Assembly: GCA_016699405.1 (NCBI GenBank)
Contig: CP064972.1
Coordinates: 2,511,501 to 2,575,500, forward strand
Direction of reading: 5' to 3'
DNA length: 64,000 nt
DNA from: Holophagales bacterium
GTDB lineage: Bacteria > Acidobacteriota > Thermoanaerobaculia > Multivoradales > JAGPDF01
Below are positions 43,849 through 52,533 of the stretch, piece by piece. The position numbers were made by a program, and so were the translations under genes. Position 1 is the stretch's first letter; the number at the start of each line of letters is the position of its first letter. The notes beneath the pieces are model-generated. The model made no database searches. It was not told the origin of the DNA and was given only the letters and a program-made list of their open reading frames with translations.

Positions 43849-45429
43849 TCAGGCCGTCGCCGGCGGATCGCCCGCAGCCAGGCCGCGGCGGGCGACCAGC
43901 GTCGCGGCGGTGGCGAGGGCGCCGAGGGCGGCGAGCACCAGCAGTCCGGCCAGCGTGAGCCAGTCGCCGACCGAGGCCGGCGAGGCCAGGCCGGCGAGCG
44001 TCGGCAGGCAGTCGAAGCCGTGGCCGGCGCGCAGCGCCCGCAGGCCGCCGACCGCCGCGCGACCGCCGACACCGACGGCGAGCGTGACGGCGCCACCGAG
44101 CGTGGCCCAGGTGACCAAGGCCCGGCGCGACAGCGCCGGGCCGCGGCGCGGTGCCAGCACTTCGAACTCGACCTCGCGCACACCCCACGGCACGAAGCGC
44201 GTCAGCATCGCCATTCCGGGGACGCCGAAGACCACCGTCAGGATGAAGAAGTCGCGCCAGCCCATGGCGTCGGCGAGCACGCCGGCCACCGGTCCGGAGA
44301 GGATGCGCGGGAGCGTGAAGAGGCTCGAGAGCAGGGCGTACTGCGTCGCCGAAAAGCGCTTCTGCGTGAGGCGCAGCAGCAGGACGCCGAAGGCGCCCTG
44401 ACCGAGACCCGAGGATCCGAGCTCGAAGGCGATCGCGGCACACATCACCGGGCGGCTCGGTCCGACCTGGGCGAGCAGCGCGTAGCCGAGGTTGGAGAAC
44501 ATCTGGAAGAAGCCGAAGATCCAGAGCGCTCGCCCGAGTCCGATGCGATCGGTGCACCAGCCGCCGAGAAACGTCCCGGCGACGATCGCCGCCGCCGCGA
44601 TCGTGCCGGCACCGATGCCGACGTCGACGTCGTTGAAGCCAAGCTGGATGAGGAACGGCCGGGTGAGCGCCTGGGTGAGGTTGTCGCCGAGCTTGTAGAG
44701 CACCACGAACCCGAGGATCTCGAGCGCGCGATGCTGGCCGAGGAAGCCGACGAACGGCCCCCACACCGCCTCCCGGAGCGTGCGCGGCGGCGGCGGCAGA
44801 TTCGCCGGCTCCGGTGCCCGGGCCGTGAGAACGAGGAACGGCAAGTAGACGAGGGCCAGGGCGACGTTGACGACGACCCACGAGGTCTCTGCGGCCAGGG
44901 TGATCGCCGCGCCGCCGGAGACCAGCATCGCCAGGCGGTAGAGCGCGGTACGCCAGCCGGTGGCGATGCCCAGCTCGTCGCGCTCGAGCACCTCGACCGT
45001 GTAGGCGTCGTAGGCGATGTCGTGGGTGGCCGAGGCGAAGGCGATGGCGAAGGCCAGCGCTCCGATCACCCACACCGCCTCGGGATGACGCGCGGCGCCG
45101 GCGAGCAGCAGACCGAGAACGAGCAGCCCGATCTGCCCGGCAGCCATCCAGCCTCGTTTGCGGCCGAGCCAGGGAAGCGGGTAGCGGTCCATCGTCGGCG
45201 ACCAGAGCAGCTTGAACGACCAGGGAGCCTGCGCCAGGGTGAAGAGACCGACGACCTTGATATCGATGCCGGCGCGAGTCATCCACGCCGGGATCGCGTA
45301 CCAGATCAGCCCGAGCGGCAAGCCCGAAGCGAACGAGAGCAGTGTGACCGCCCGGAGGCGCGGGTCGCTGACCACGCGGGTGAGGTCGCCCCACAGCGTC
45401 CGCGGGACCGTCGCAGGCGTCGTCGTCAC
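43849..45429 (-). CDS. AmpG-like major facilitator superfamily permease
   Basis: A 526-residue membrane protein of the AmpG/muropeptide permease type. It begins RAVTLLSFASGLPLGLIWYAIPAWM and shows the AmpG-like APWSFKLLWSPTMDRYPLPWLGRKRGWM segment after helices 1-2. HDIAYDAYTVEVLERDELG is the conserved loop. About 12-14 helices follow, with extra helices in the C-terminal 100 residues. AmpG imports anhydromuropeptides for cell-wall recycling; this assignment is by motif and moderate. The start is GTG 45429, overlapping the GNAT stop (GTGA). Confidence 0.85.
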   Translation of the reverse strand: MTTTPATVPRTLWGDLTRVVSDPRLRAVTLLSFASGLPLGLIWYAIPAWMTRAGIDIKVVGLFTLAQAPWSFKLLWSPTMDRYPLPWLGRKRGWMAAGQIGLLVLGLLLAGAARHPEAVWVIGALAFAIAFASATHDIAYDAYTVEVLERDELGIATGWRTALYRLAMLVSGGAAITLAAETSWVVVNVALALVYLPFLVLTARAPEPANLPPPPRTLREAVWGPFVGFLGQHRALEILGFVVLYKLGDNLTQALTRPFLIQLGFNDVDVGIGAGTIAAAAIVAGTFLGGWCTDRIGLGRALWIFGFFQMFSNLGYALLAQVGPSRPVMCAAIAFELGSSGLGQGAFGVLLLRLTQKRFSATQYALLSSLFTLPRILSGPVAGVLADAMGWRDFFILTVVFGVPGMAMLTRFVPWGVREVEFEVLAPRRGPALSRRALVTWATLGGAVTLAVGVGGRAAVGGLRALRAGHGFDCLPTLAGLASPASVGDWLTLAGLLVLAALGALATAATLVARRGLAAGDPPATA

Positions 45430-45878
45430 GGGCGAAGCCTCTGGTGCATCAGGATCTCGGAGGCTCCGTCGACGAGGAGCCCCGGCACCTCGCCCACCGC
45501 CTGCCAACCGTGGCGCTCGTAGAAGCGCTGCGCGCGGGAGTTGAACGACGAGACGAAGAGGAAGAGATGCCGCGCCTGGGGGCGGAAGTGCGCCGTGACG
45601 TGGGCGAGCAGGTGCGCGCCGACCCCCTGGCCGCGAGCTGCAGCGGTCACGGCGACGGCGGCGATGTAGGGCGATCCCGCGAGGCCCTTGGGGTGGGCGA
45701 GCACGAAGCCGAGCGCTTCACCCTCAGCGCGCGCGACGAACAGCTGATGGTCGGGCCGTCGGCAGGCCGCCCGGCAGGCCTCGAGGCCTCGTCCGAGCGA
45801 GATCCAGGGCTCGGAGCCGGCCATCAACCGTGCCGCCCATTCGGTATCGGCATCGCTGCCGAGCTCGACCTCGATCAC
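45426..45878 (-). CDS. GNAT family N-acetyltransferase
   Basis: A 150-residue protein: WAARLMAGSEPWISLGRG, then the acetyl-CoA segment YIAAVAVTAAARGQGVGAHLLAHV (the Q/RxxGxG/A motif) and HLFLFVSSFNSRAQRFYERHGWQAVG. This is the complete GNAT fold in its minimal size. GTG 45878 overlaps the preceding stop (GTGA), and its stop overlaps the MFS start. The substrate is unknown. Confidence 0.87.
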   Translation of the reverse strand: MIEVELGSDADTEWAARLMAGSEPWISLGRGLEACRAACRRPDHQLFVARAEGEALGFVLAHPKGLAGSPYIAAVAVTAAARGQGVGAHLLAHVTAHFRPQARHLFLFVSSFNSRAQRFYERHGWQAVGEVPGLLVDGASEILMHQRLRP

Positions 45879-46297
45879 GGCGCAGCCGATCCGTCGCGCG
45901 GCCGGTACTCGCGCATCTGAGCGTAGAGCGGTTCGAGCGTGGCGATGGTGCAGCTCGTCGGCGTGATGTCCCAGGTGGTGAGGAAGTCCTCGTGACTCAG
46001 CGCGCGCCAGAGCCGGCCGTCGGGGTCGATGACCAGCGAATGTCCGACGCCACCGCGGAAGACGTGCGAGCCGTCGACGCCGCGGTGGAAGGTGCAGGTC
46101 CACGGGTGCTCCGGGTGGTGCGTCGCGACCCAGGCCTCGATCTCGCGCATCCGCGCGCCGAAGACCGGGACCCGCTCTTCGACCGGCAGACGCAGCACCT
46201 CGGCGATCGCCTCGCTCAGCGGCCGTTCTCCCGGCGGGATCAGTACGCTCGACTGCAGGCTCGAATCGACGGCGGCGGTCTCGGGTTCGTCGGACAT
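45875..46297 (-). CDS. Hypothetical cytoplasmic protein
   Basis: A 140-residue protein: EAIAEVLRLPVEERVPVFGARM, EAWVATHHPEHPWTCTFHRGVDG, then SLVIDPDGRLWRALSHEDFLTTWDITP. The HPWTC and histidines could be functional, but no family is recognised. It heads a tightly overlapped three-gene unit with the GNAT and MFS genes. Confidence 0.65.
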   Translation of the reverse strand: MSDEPETAAVDSSLQSSVLIPPGERPLSEAIAEVLRLPVEERVPVFGARMREIEAWVATHHPEHPWTCTFHRGVDGSHVFRGGVGHSLVIDPDGRLWRALSHEDFLTTWDITPTSCTIATLEPLYAQMREYRPRDGSAAP

Positions 46298-46310
46298 GGT
46301 GTGCCCTCGC

Positions 46311-46901
46311 TCACCAGAACTTGTACCACGGCCGCGCTGCCGCCGGCACCGGGCCGCTGCCGGGGCGCGAGCTCCGCGGAGGCACCGTCTTGCTGCCTTC
46401 GACGAAGCCGTAGGTCGCGATGTTGAAGCCGGTCTCGGCGCCGATCCGCGGCGCGCACTCTCGAACCAGGAAGGCGGTGGCGAGCGCCGCCGATTGCGCG
46501 AGCTGCTCGAGGGTCAGGCCATGGCGCTCGGCGATCGCCATCGCTTCGTCCTGGAGTTGCGCCAGCGACTGCACGGTCGAAAGATGCGGCTGGGCGCCGC
46601 GACGGGCGGGCTCGCCACCGAGCTGGTCGCGCTGGATCGGGACCTCGGCACCGGCCAGGTAGGCCGCCAGGATCTCGACCAGCATCGGCCCCTTCTCGTT
46701 CGCCGCGTCGGAGAGCACGACCGACCCGGGCTCGAGCTTGCCGAGCGGCAGGCCGAAGGAACGCAACAGCAGGCTCCCGGCGAGGCGGGCGGTGCTGGCG
46801 ATCGCCGTCTCGGGGTGAATCGCCCGCTCGGCGCCGAGACAGCTCGCGACGAGCTCGACCAGCTCGCCGGTGGCACGGTCCTGGGATTCGGTGAAGTTCA
46901 A
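46311..46901 (-). CDS. Hypothetical protein (TTG start)
   Basis: A 196-residue protein. TTG 46901 with a GGAG site is the only start that does not run into the cytochrome gene. It is mainly helical (TGELVELVASCLGAERAIHPETAIASTARLAGSLLLRSFGLPLG, VQSLAQLQDEAMAIAERHGLTLEQLAQSAALAT). No family is recognised. It sits 13 bases upstream of the gene at 46297, so the two are likely cotranscribed. Confidence 0.6.
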   Translation of the reverse strand: MNFTESQDRATGELVELVASCLGAERAIHPETAIASTARLAGSLLLRSFGLPLGKLEPGSVVLSDAANEKGPMLVEILAAYLAGAEVPIQRDQLGGEPARRGAQPHLSTVQSLAQLQDEAMAIAERHGLTLEQLAQSAALATAFLVRECAPRIGAETGFNIATYGFVEGSKTVPPRSSRPGSGPVPAAARPWYKFW

Positions 46902-47005
46902 GCGCTGGCTCCGTGAAGTCGGATGGCTCGGGTGGGGCGAAGCGCGGCGAACCGGTCGCCCTCGAGGTGTGTCGGCCTGCCGCCGTGGACGGCCCGTTCG
47001 CCTCG

Positions 47006-47977
47006 CTACGGCGCCTGCGTCGCCAGGTAGGCGGCGAGGTCGATCATGTCGTCGAGCGTCAGGCCCGAGACGACCGGTTCCATCTGGTCGGCGTCGACCC
47101 CGCGCCGGACGCCGCGCTGGAGCTCGACGAGCTGGCGCACCATGTAGGTCGGTGAGCGACCGGCGATCGGCGGGATCTCCGCGGTCCCCCGGAGGTTCGC
47201 CTCGTGGCATCCGGCGCAGGCGAGCGTCTTGCCTCCGCCGGTCTTCACGAGCTGCTCGCCGCGCGCCACGCTGCCGCGCGGGACGTAGGCGACGAAGCGG
47301 GCGTGCGGATCGCGGGCCTCGAACTGTTCGAGGTTCTCGGGCACCTCGACGATGCGCCGGCCGAGCGGCTCGGTGCCACCGCCGGGGGCTGCGGCAAACA
47401 GCCAGTTGGAGAGCGTCAGCTTCGGTGCGGCGGACCCTTCCTTGACGCGGATCCGGGCGGCCAGCTTGAGCTTCGAGAAGTAGCCCGCAGCCGCCTCGAG
47501 ATCCGCGTCGCTCGCCGCCTTGACGGTCGAGATCATCAGGGCCGTCGGCGCGCGACCGGGCACCGCGGTGCGGCGGGCGCCGCTCTGATAGTCGCGCAAC
47601 TGACGCAGGATGTAAGTGCGCGGCAGCCCGGCGACACTGGCGTTCTCCGGCCCGCCGGTGCCGGTGGCGCGGTGGCAGTAGCCGCAGGCGAGCTGGTCCG
47701 GCCGGCGCCCCTGGCGAACCGCGTCGGGCATCGGCGGGTGCTCCTGCGGATGCCAGTCGGGGGCGAAGAACGGATCACGCAACTGCGTCAGCGTGTAGGT
47801 GACCTGGCTTCCCGGCACGCGGCGTGCGACGCCGTCGTCGGCGGGGTGCTGGAAGCCCGGCGGAGGGCTCGGATAGGCCCACATCGGGACCTCGGCGGTA
47901 GCCTGGCCGCGAGCGCCGGCAGCGCCGAACAGCGTGACGAGCGAGAGCGCCTTGAGCGCGCGATTTCGAATCGACAT
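47006..47977 (-). CDS. Dihaem cytochrome c family protein
   Basis: A 323-residue exported protein (signal segment ALKALSLVTLFGAAGARG). Two haem motifs: C98-G-Y-C-H (LACGYCHRATG) and CAGCH at about 258 (LACAGCHEANLRG). Between them is a second cytochrome c-like subdomain with ARRTAVPGRAPTALM. The C-terminal half ends DMIDLAAYLATQAP, the usual end of class I cytochrome c domains. Likely periplasmic electron transfer; the partner oxidase or reductase is not encoded here. ATG 47977 begins the signal peptide. Confidence 0.87.
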   Translation of the reverse strand: MSIRNRALKALSLVTLFGAAGARGQATAEVPMWAYPSPPPGFQHPADDGVARRVPGSQVTYTLTQLRDPFFAPDWHPQEHPPMPDAVRQGRRPDQLACGYCHRATGTGGPENASVAGLPRTYILRQLRDYQSGARRTAVPGRAPTALMISTVKAASDADLEAAAGYFSKLKLAARIRVKEGSAAPKLTLSNWLFAAAPGGGTEPLGRRIVEVPENLEQFEARDPHARFVAYVPRGSVARGEQLVKTGGGKTLACAGCHEANLRGTAEIPPIAGRSPTYMVRQLVELQRGVRRGVDADQMEPVVSGLTLDDMIDLAAYLATQAP

Positions 47978-48152
47978 CCAGGCTCCTGGTGTCCGGTCGC
48001 GAAGCGGTCCGTTCTCGAGCCACGACGGTCGCGAGGTCGCGGCAGGACCGGCCGTACCGCTGCCGGGCGCATGGTGTTTCGTGGGCAGTCTAGGCGGCGT
48101 GGGCTCGCCTCGCAAGACGACGGCCACGAGCCGTGCGTCCCCCGCTCGTCGT

Positions 48153-48605
48153 TCAGCCGGCGTCTCGGGCTTTCGGGGGGGACGGCGATTCGGCGACGCC
48201 GGCGAGCGTCCCGGCGATCGCATCGAACGCCGCGAGCGCCACGAGCGCGAGACCGACCGCGAAGTAGATCGTCTGCATGACGAAGGCCGGACCCGCGGGC
48301 GATCCGATGGTGAGGACCTCGACGAACTCGAAGCTCATCACGGCGGCGCCGGCCAGGGCACCTGCCGGACGGGCGAAGCGGTTGCCGCGCAGGACGAGCG
48401 CGGCGGCGAGCAGCGCGCCGGCGCCGACGAACAGCAGCGCCAGTCCCGGGAGAAGGAAGCTCGAGAAGATCGAACCGCGGAGCTGCTCGACCGGCGGGGT
48501 GTAGATCCCGGCGAGCAGCATGATGCCGCCGGGAAGGGCGGAGACCGCGAGGAACGCGGCGAGCAGGAAGAGCAGCAGGCGGAGTAGGGCGCGAAGGCGA
48601 CGCAC
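48153..48605 (-). CDS. Hypothetical four-helix membrane protein
   Basis: A 150-residue protein: LLRLLLFLLAAFLAVSALPGGIMLLAGIY, FLLPGLALLFVGAGALLAAALVL, PAGALAGAAVMSFEFVEVLTIG and FAVGLALVALAAFDAIAGTLA are predicted spans. The acidic residues in the third span (FEFVE) are notable. GTG 48605 is the only start in frame near the 5' end, and no ribosome site is clear. No family assigned. Confidence 0.6.
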   Translation of the reverse strand: MRRLRALLRLLLFLLAAFLAVSALPGGIMLLAGIYTPPVEQLRGSIFSSFLLPGLALLFVGAGALLAAALVLRGNRFARPAGALAGAAVMSFEFVEVLTIGSPAGPAFVMQTIYFAVGLALVALAAFDAIAGTLAGVAESPSPPKARDAG

Positions 48606-48683
48606 GCCGAGATCGTAGCGGATGTCACGTCGCCGGTGCGGATGCGCCCGACCGTGCCCGCGCCCCGCGTCGGTTCGATGCCA

Positions 48684-49718
48684 TCACGGCACGTGTCGGG
48701 CGACGACCTCGCCGAGGCGGGCCAACGCCTCCCGACTCTCGGGGATGGCGTCGCCGAAGGCCTGGAAGTCGTGGTTCATTCCCGGCCAGACGTCGAGCGT
48801 CGTGTCGTGTCCGCGGGCCCGGGCCTGCTCGGCGAAGGCGCGGATCATGTCGTAGAGGATCTCGGCGTCGCCGGCCTGCAGGTAGATCGGCGGCAGTCCC
48901 TGCAGATCGGCGTGGATCGGTGAAACGAGCGGGTCGCGCGGGTCGGCATCGCGGCAGAGCCACTCGGCCCAGCGGTCGGCCATCCGCTTCTCGACCCAGT
49001 CGTAGGCCTCGTTGTCCCGCATGCTGGCGCCGGAGTTGCCGACGTCCGTCCACGGTGCGATGCCGACGCCGAGAGCCGGCAACGGCTCCCCGGCGTCGCG
49101 CAGGGCGAGCAGGAGCGCTAGCGTCAGATTGCCGCCAGCCGAGTCGCCGATGACCACCAGCCGCTCAGGCCGCACCCCTCGAGCGAGGAGCCAGGCGTAG
49201 GCGGCGCGGGCATCGTCGAGCTGCGCGGGGAACGGATGCTCCGGGATGAGCCGGTAGTCGGGGGCGAACGTCCTCGCGCCGGTCGCCAGGGTGACGAGCG
49301 CGATGAGATTGGCATGCGCCTCGGCGTAGTAGGCGTAGCCGCCGCCGTGCAGGTAGAGGACGGTGAGGTCGCGCGAGCTTCCGCTTGCGCTCGCCCGGGG
49401 CCGGAACCAGTGGCCGCTCACCGGCGCGGCGACCGGCTCGATCTCGACCTTGGCGACCGCTGGCGAGTGGAAGACCAGCGAGCTCTCGTAGGCGCGCCCC
49501 TCGGCCGGGTCGGCCATGTCGAAGGCCCGGGCGGTCTGCAGTTGCAGGAAGCGGATCGCTGTCTCGAAGCTCCAGCTCCAGTTGGGGAGGCGTGGACCGC
49601 GGGCGAGGCGGCGAAGGGCGACGAAGAGGGTCGCGTGGTAGAGCGCCTGGAGGCTCATCAGGCGATGGGACCATTTGCCGCTCAGTCGGAACGGCAGTCG
49701 AGGCGAGGTGCGTGGCAT
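48684..49718 (-). CDS. Alpha/beta hydrolase of the HSL/GDXG lipase family
   Basis: A 344-residue esterase. HGGGYAYY (124-131) forms the oxyanion hole, GDSAGGNL (191-198, nucleophile Ser193) the elbow, and DPLVSPIHADLQGLPPIYLQAGDAEILYDM the Asp region. The catalytic His lies in WPGMNHDFQAF. HGGG plus GDSAGG place it in the hormone-sensitive-lipase-like branch that hydrolyses short acyl esters. ATG 49718 has an AAAGGA site. Confidence 0.9.
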   Translation of the reverse strand: MPRTSPRLPFRLSGKWSHRLMSLQALYHATLFVALRRLARGPRLPNWSWSFETAIRFLQLQTARAFDMADPAEGRAYESSLVFHSPAVAKVEIEPVAAPVSGHWFRPRASASGSSRDLTVLYLHGGGYAYYAEAHANLIALVTLATGARTFAPDYRLIPEHPFPAQLDDARAAYAWLLARGVRPERLVVIGDSAGGNLTLALLLALRDAGEPLPALGVGIAPWTDVGNSGASMRDNEAYDWVEKRMADRWAEWLCRDADPRDPLVSPIHADLQGLPPIYLQAGDAEILYDMIRAFAEQARARGHDTTLDVWPGMNHDFQAFGDAIPESREALARLGEVVARHVP

Positions 49719-49921
49719 GCGAGAGATCCTTTCCCGCCGCCCGTTCGAGTCGGGAAGGGGCGGCGGAATCGTCCGGTGGGAGACCCCTGCCGGGCACGGG
49801 CTGCGGCGTCCGGGGCGTCGTCTTCCCGGAGGAGAGAGGAGCGCCCATGTCGAGCTGCGAAAAGCGCTCCGGTCGGAGGACAGGCTTCGGGGCGGGGAGC
49901 GCGAAGCGGCGCGGCCGTTCC

Positions 49922-50602
49922 TCAGCGCCCGACCCAGCCGCCGCAGACCGGGAAGACCTGTCCGACGAAGCAGCCGGCGGCGCCGCTGCAGAGGTAGGCG
50001 GCGAACAGGGCGTCCTCGCGCGCTGCGACCAGGCGGCCGAGCGGAACCTCGCGGGCGAGGCGCTCCTGGAATCGCGGATCTGCCTGGACATCGGGCGGGA
50101 AGTAGGTCGGATTGTCGACGAAGTTCTGAGCGATCGCGTTGACCTGCACCCGCTGCGGCGCGAGCTCGACGCCGACAGCCTGGACGTAGGCGAGCTGGGC
50201 GCCGCGTGCCGCGCTGTAGGTGGACGCGCGCTTCATGCCGCGCAGCGCCGAGGCGCTCCCCATCACCAGGATCTTTCCCGCGCCCTGGGCGATCATCTGC
50301 GGCGCGGCGGCGCGCACCAGTCGCGGCAGCGGGTCGACGAGTGCGGCGAAGACCGTGCGCCACTCCTCCTCGGAGACCTCGAGGGCCGGGGTCGACGGGG
50401 CCGTCCGTGCCAGGTTGGCGACCAGGATGTCGATCGGGCCGGCCTCGCTCACCACCCGTTCGGCCGCTTCCGGGTCGGCCAGCGGCTCGTGGCTCGCCAC
50501 GACCTCGGCCCCCTGCTCGGCGAAGACCTCCCGGAGCGCGGGCCCCATGAACTCGCCCGCCTGGGTGATGAGCGCTCGCTTGCCGGCCAGCAGGTTCTGC
50601 AT
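49922..50602 (-). CDS. Probable halohydrin dehalogenase (SDR fold)
   Basis: A 226-residue SDR-fold protein lacking the usual TGxxxGxG NAD(P)-binding motif. In its place is T13-QAGE-F18-M-G20 (T-x4-F-x-G), the halide-pocket signature of halohydrin dehalogenases. The catalytic triad is S116-x12-Y129-x3-R133 (Arg instead of the SDR Lys). Further resemblance to HheC: NFVDNPTYFPPDV and VGQVFPVCGGW near the C-terminus. Such enzymes reversibly convert vicinal haloalcohols to epoxides and open epoxides with azide, cyanide or nitrite. The length fits (family about 225-260). ATG 50602 has a strong GGAGGGGG. No haloalkane-degrading neighbours are seen. Confidence 0.85.
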   Translation of the reverse strand: MQNLLAGKRALITQAGEFMGPALREVFAEQGAEVVASHEPLADPEAAERVVSEAGPIDILVANLARTAPSTPALEVSEEEWRTVFAALVDPLPRLVRAAAPQMIAQGAGKILVMGSASALRGMKRASTYSAARGAQLAYVQAVGVELAPQRVQVNAIAQNFVDNPTYFPPDVQADPRFQERLAREVPLGRLVAAREDALFAAYLCSGAAGCFVGQVFPVCGGWVGR

Positions 50603-50685
50603 CGGACCCCCTCCGTCGCCGGGGGGGATCTTGCCACCGGCACCCTCGGTCGCGGAATGGCCGGGACGATGGTCCAACCTGCTGT

Positions 50686-50770
50686 TGAAAAGTGCCTGGC
50701 ACCTTCGCGGTTGCCCGCCGGCACGAGTTCAAGTGTTGTCAATCAAGGACTTGCCAAGTCCCTGGCACCT
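50686..50770. repeat. Dispersed palindromic repeat, compound copy E
   Basis: AAAAGTGCCTGGCACC at 50688-50703, then a spacer with TTCAAGTGTTGTCAATCAAGGACTTG, and AAGTCCCTGGCACC ending at 50769. Read on the minus strand, the second core resembles the left arm of copies A and B (GGTGCCAGGGACTTGGCA). It lies between the halohydrin dehalogenase and PD40 genes. Confidence 0.8.
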
Positions 50771-50781
50771 GGCGGAGAGGA

Positions 50782-51723
50782 CTACGGTGCGGGGGTCGAG
50801 GTGGGTGGGGAGGCCTGGGAGGCTGGCCGCAGGCCTTCGAGGATCGAGGCGGCTACCCAGTAGATGTTGCCGTCGTCACCACAGAAGAACAGCAGCTTGC
50901 CGTCGGGCGACAGGGAGGGGAATCTCGCCTCGATCTCGGTGACCCGCACCGGCGTCGACCACTCGCCCTCGCGGTCTCGGAAGCTGACCTGGAGGTGCAT
51001 CTCCTCCTTGTCGCCCACCGCCGGGCGGTTGGACGTGAAGAGCAGGAACGAGCCGTCGGGGGAGACGTACGGCGTGTAGTCGATGCCGTGCTCGATGTTG
51101 ATCCGCGGACCGAGCGGTCGAGCGTGCATCGGGCCTTCGGCTGCGTCCTGCGCGGTGAAGATGCCGGAGCCCCAGACCTTCGACGCCATCTCGGCCGAGT
51201 AGAAGACGTCGCCGGAGCGGGTGAACGAGGCGCTGCTCCGTGGAGCGACGCGGGCGCTCTGCGGCTCGCTCCATCCCTCGGCGGTGCGCTCGACGACCCG
51301 TGCTTCCCAGCTCTCGCCGCGGTCGACCCAGAAGTAGAGCTTCGTGCCGTCGCGCGAGAACACCGGCCCCTGGGACTTGCCGTTGCGTGCGAAGGCGGGA
51401 GCCTCCGGCTTCGACCAGGCCTCGCCGGCGGACCGCACGGCGAGGATCTGCGTCGTGAACGTCGCCGGATCGAAGGTCGTCCAGAAGATCTCGCGCGAGT
51501 CCGGCGAGATCACCAGCCGGCCGTGGACGTTCCCTCGCGAGACGACGCCGGGAGCGAACACGCGCGGAATCTCGCCGGGAGGCGTCTGCCCGAGGTAGGC
51601 GACCGCCCGCGCCGAGCGACCGGACGCCAGGACGAGCAGCGTGGCGACGATCAGCGGGAGGCGACGGAACTGCCGGCGTTCGATGGAGCGACGGGAAGGA
51701 ACCTCGTCGAATGACGAGAGCAT
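50782..51723 (-). CDS. Exported PD40/WD40-like beta-propeller protein
   Basis: A 313-residue protein with an N-terminal signal segment (LPLIVATLLVLASGRSARAVA). It carries repeats of the TolB/PD40 type: LVISPDSREIFWTTFD, PVFSRDGTKLYFWVDR, PYVSPDGSFLLFTSN and PSLSPDGKLLFFCGDDGNIYWV. The repeats build a beta-propeller, typically for protein binding. ATG 51723 has AGGAG upstream; the in-frame ATG at 51804 gives an unsupported extension. Confidence 0.82.
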   Translation of the reverse strand: MLSSFDEVPSRRSIERRQFRRLPLIVATLLVLASGRSARAVAYLGQTPPGEIPRVFAPGVVSRGNVHGRLVISPDSREIFWTTFDPATFTTQILAVRSAGEAWSKPEAPAFARNGKSQGPVFSRDGTKLYFWVDRGESWEARVVERTAEGWSEPQSARVAPRSSASFTRSGDVFYSAEMASKVWGSGIFTAQDAAEGPMHARPLGPRINIEHGIDYTPYVSPDGSFLLFTSNRPAVGDKEEMHLQVSFRDREGEWSTPVRVTEIEARFPSLSPDGKLLFFCGDDGNIYWVAASILEGLRPASQASPPTSTPAP

Positions 51724-52002
51724 GGCATCTCCTTCACGCTCGATGGAGTGGATGACCCCCACGAGGTGCTGCGCTCGCGAAGGGTTGTCGTTCGCGCGTG
51801 GCACGATAGGCGCTCGGCGGGCGGGTGTCGCTTGCCGACGTGCGAGCCCTTCGAGAGAGGTGTCGTCGACGGACGGCTCCGTGGACCCTCTCCTGCGAAT
51901 ACGCCGGTCGGCGAGCGGGAGTTGCGCCCTTTGTCCGCTGTGGGTCGCTCGGGCGGGGTCGTGCCCGAGATCAGGCCCGGAAGGGGCCGGCGCTCCCCAG
52001 GG

Positions 52003-52443
52003 TCAGGCGCGATGGCGTCGCCGCGTGCCGTCGCCGATCGCCTGCGGCCGCTTGAGCCAGGCGCGGATCTTCTCGGCGCGGTGCTGGTTCTCGTGCCCGG
52101 TCTCCGGGAGCTTCACCCAGTCGCCGCCGACGAGCTTGAGTGCGACCCCGCTGCCCCGTTCCCAGCGCACCGTTTCGATCGCCTCGCGCGGGAGGAGCCG
52201 CCGGCGGAAGTTGTGGACGATCTCGAGCCCCTCGGGGCGGAGAGCGATTCGGGTGGTGATCGCGTGCGCGAAGGCGGCGAGTGCGCCGATCGTCAGCAGC
52301 GCGCAACCCGCCATCGCGACGACACCGCTTTCGCGCCCGACGACGAGCGCCAGCGCGGCGCCGCAGAGGAGCGCGAAGGCGCCGGCGAAGACGATCTGCC
52401 AGCGGACGATGCGGAGCACCTGAATGTCGGGCTGCACGCTCAC
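52003..52443 (-). CDS. Hypothetical two-helix membrane protein with PH-like domain
   Basis: About 146 residues. Two hydrophobic spans (WQIVFAGAFALLCGAALALVV and VVAMAGCALLTIGALAAFAHAI) are followed by a soluble strand-rich part: IALRPEGLEIVHNFRRRLLPREAIETVRWERGSGVALKLVGGDWVKL. This resembles a bacterial PH domain of the membrane-associated type. The start is chosen at GTG 52443, which has GAGGAG at suitable spacing; GTG 52449 is in frame too. Confidence 0.65.
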   Translation of the reverse strand: MSVQPDIQVLRIVRWQIVFAGAFALLCGAALALVVGRESGVVAMAGCALLTIGALAAFAHAITTRIALRPEGLEIVHNFRRRLLPREAIETVRWERGSGVALKLVGGDWVKLPETGHENQHRAEKIRAWLKRPQAIGDGTRRRHRA

Positions 52444-52533
52444 TCGCACCTCCTCGCGATGCGGCCGAGCCGCCTCGCCGCCGTGCCGGGCGAGAGCGCG
52501 ACGACCGTCGCGCCTCCGCTCGAGACGACGAGT

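Noticed and set aside
48684..50732. Single 682-codon frame joining the HSL-type esterase and the region of the halohydrin dehalogenase
   Set aside because: Only the part from ATG 49718 carries esterase sequence; the upstream part is a frame-shifted shadow of the dehalogenase gene.
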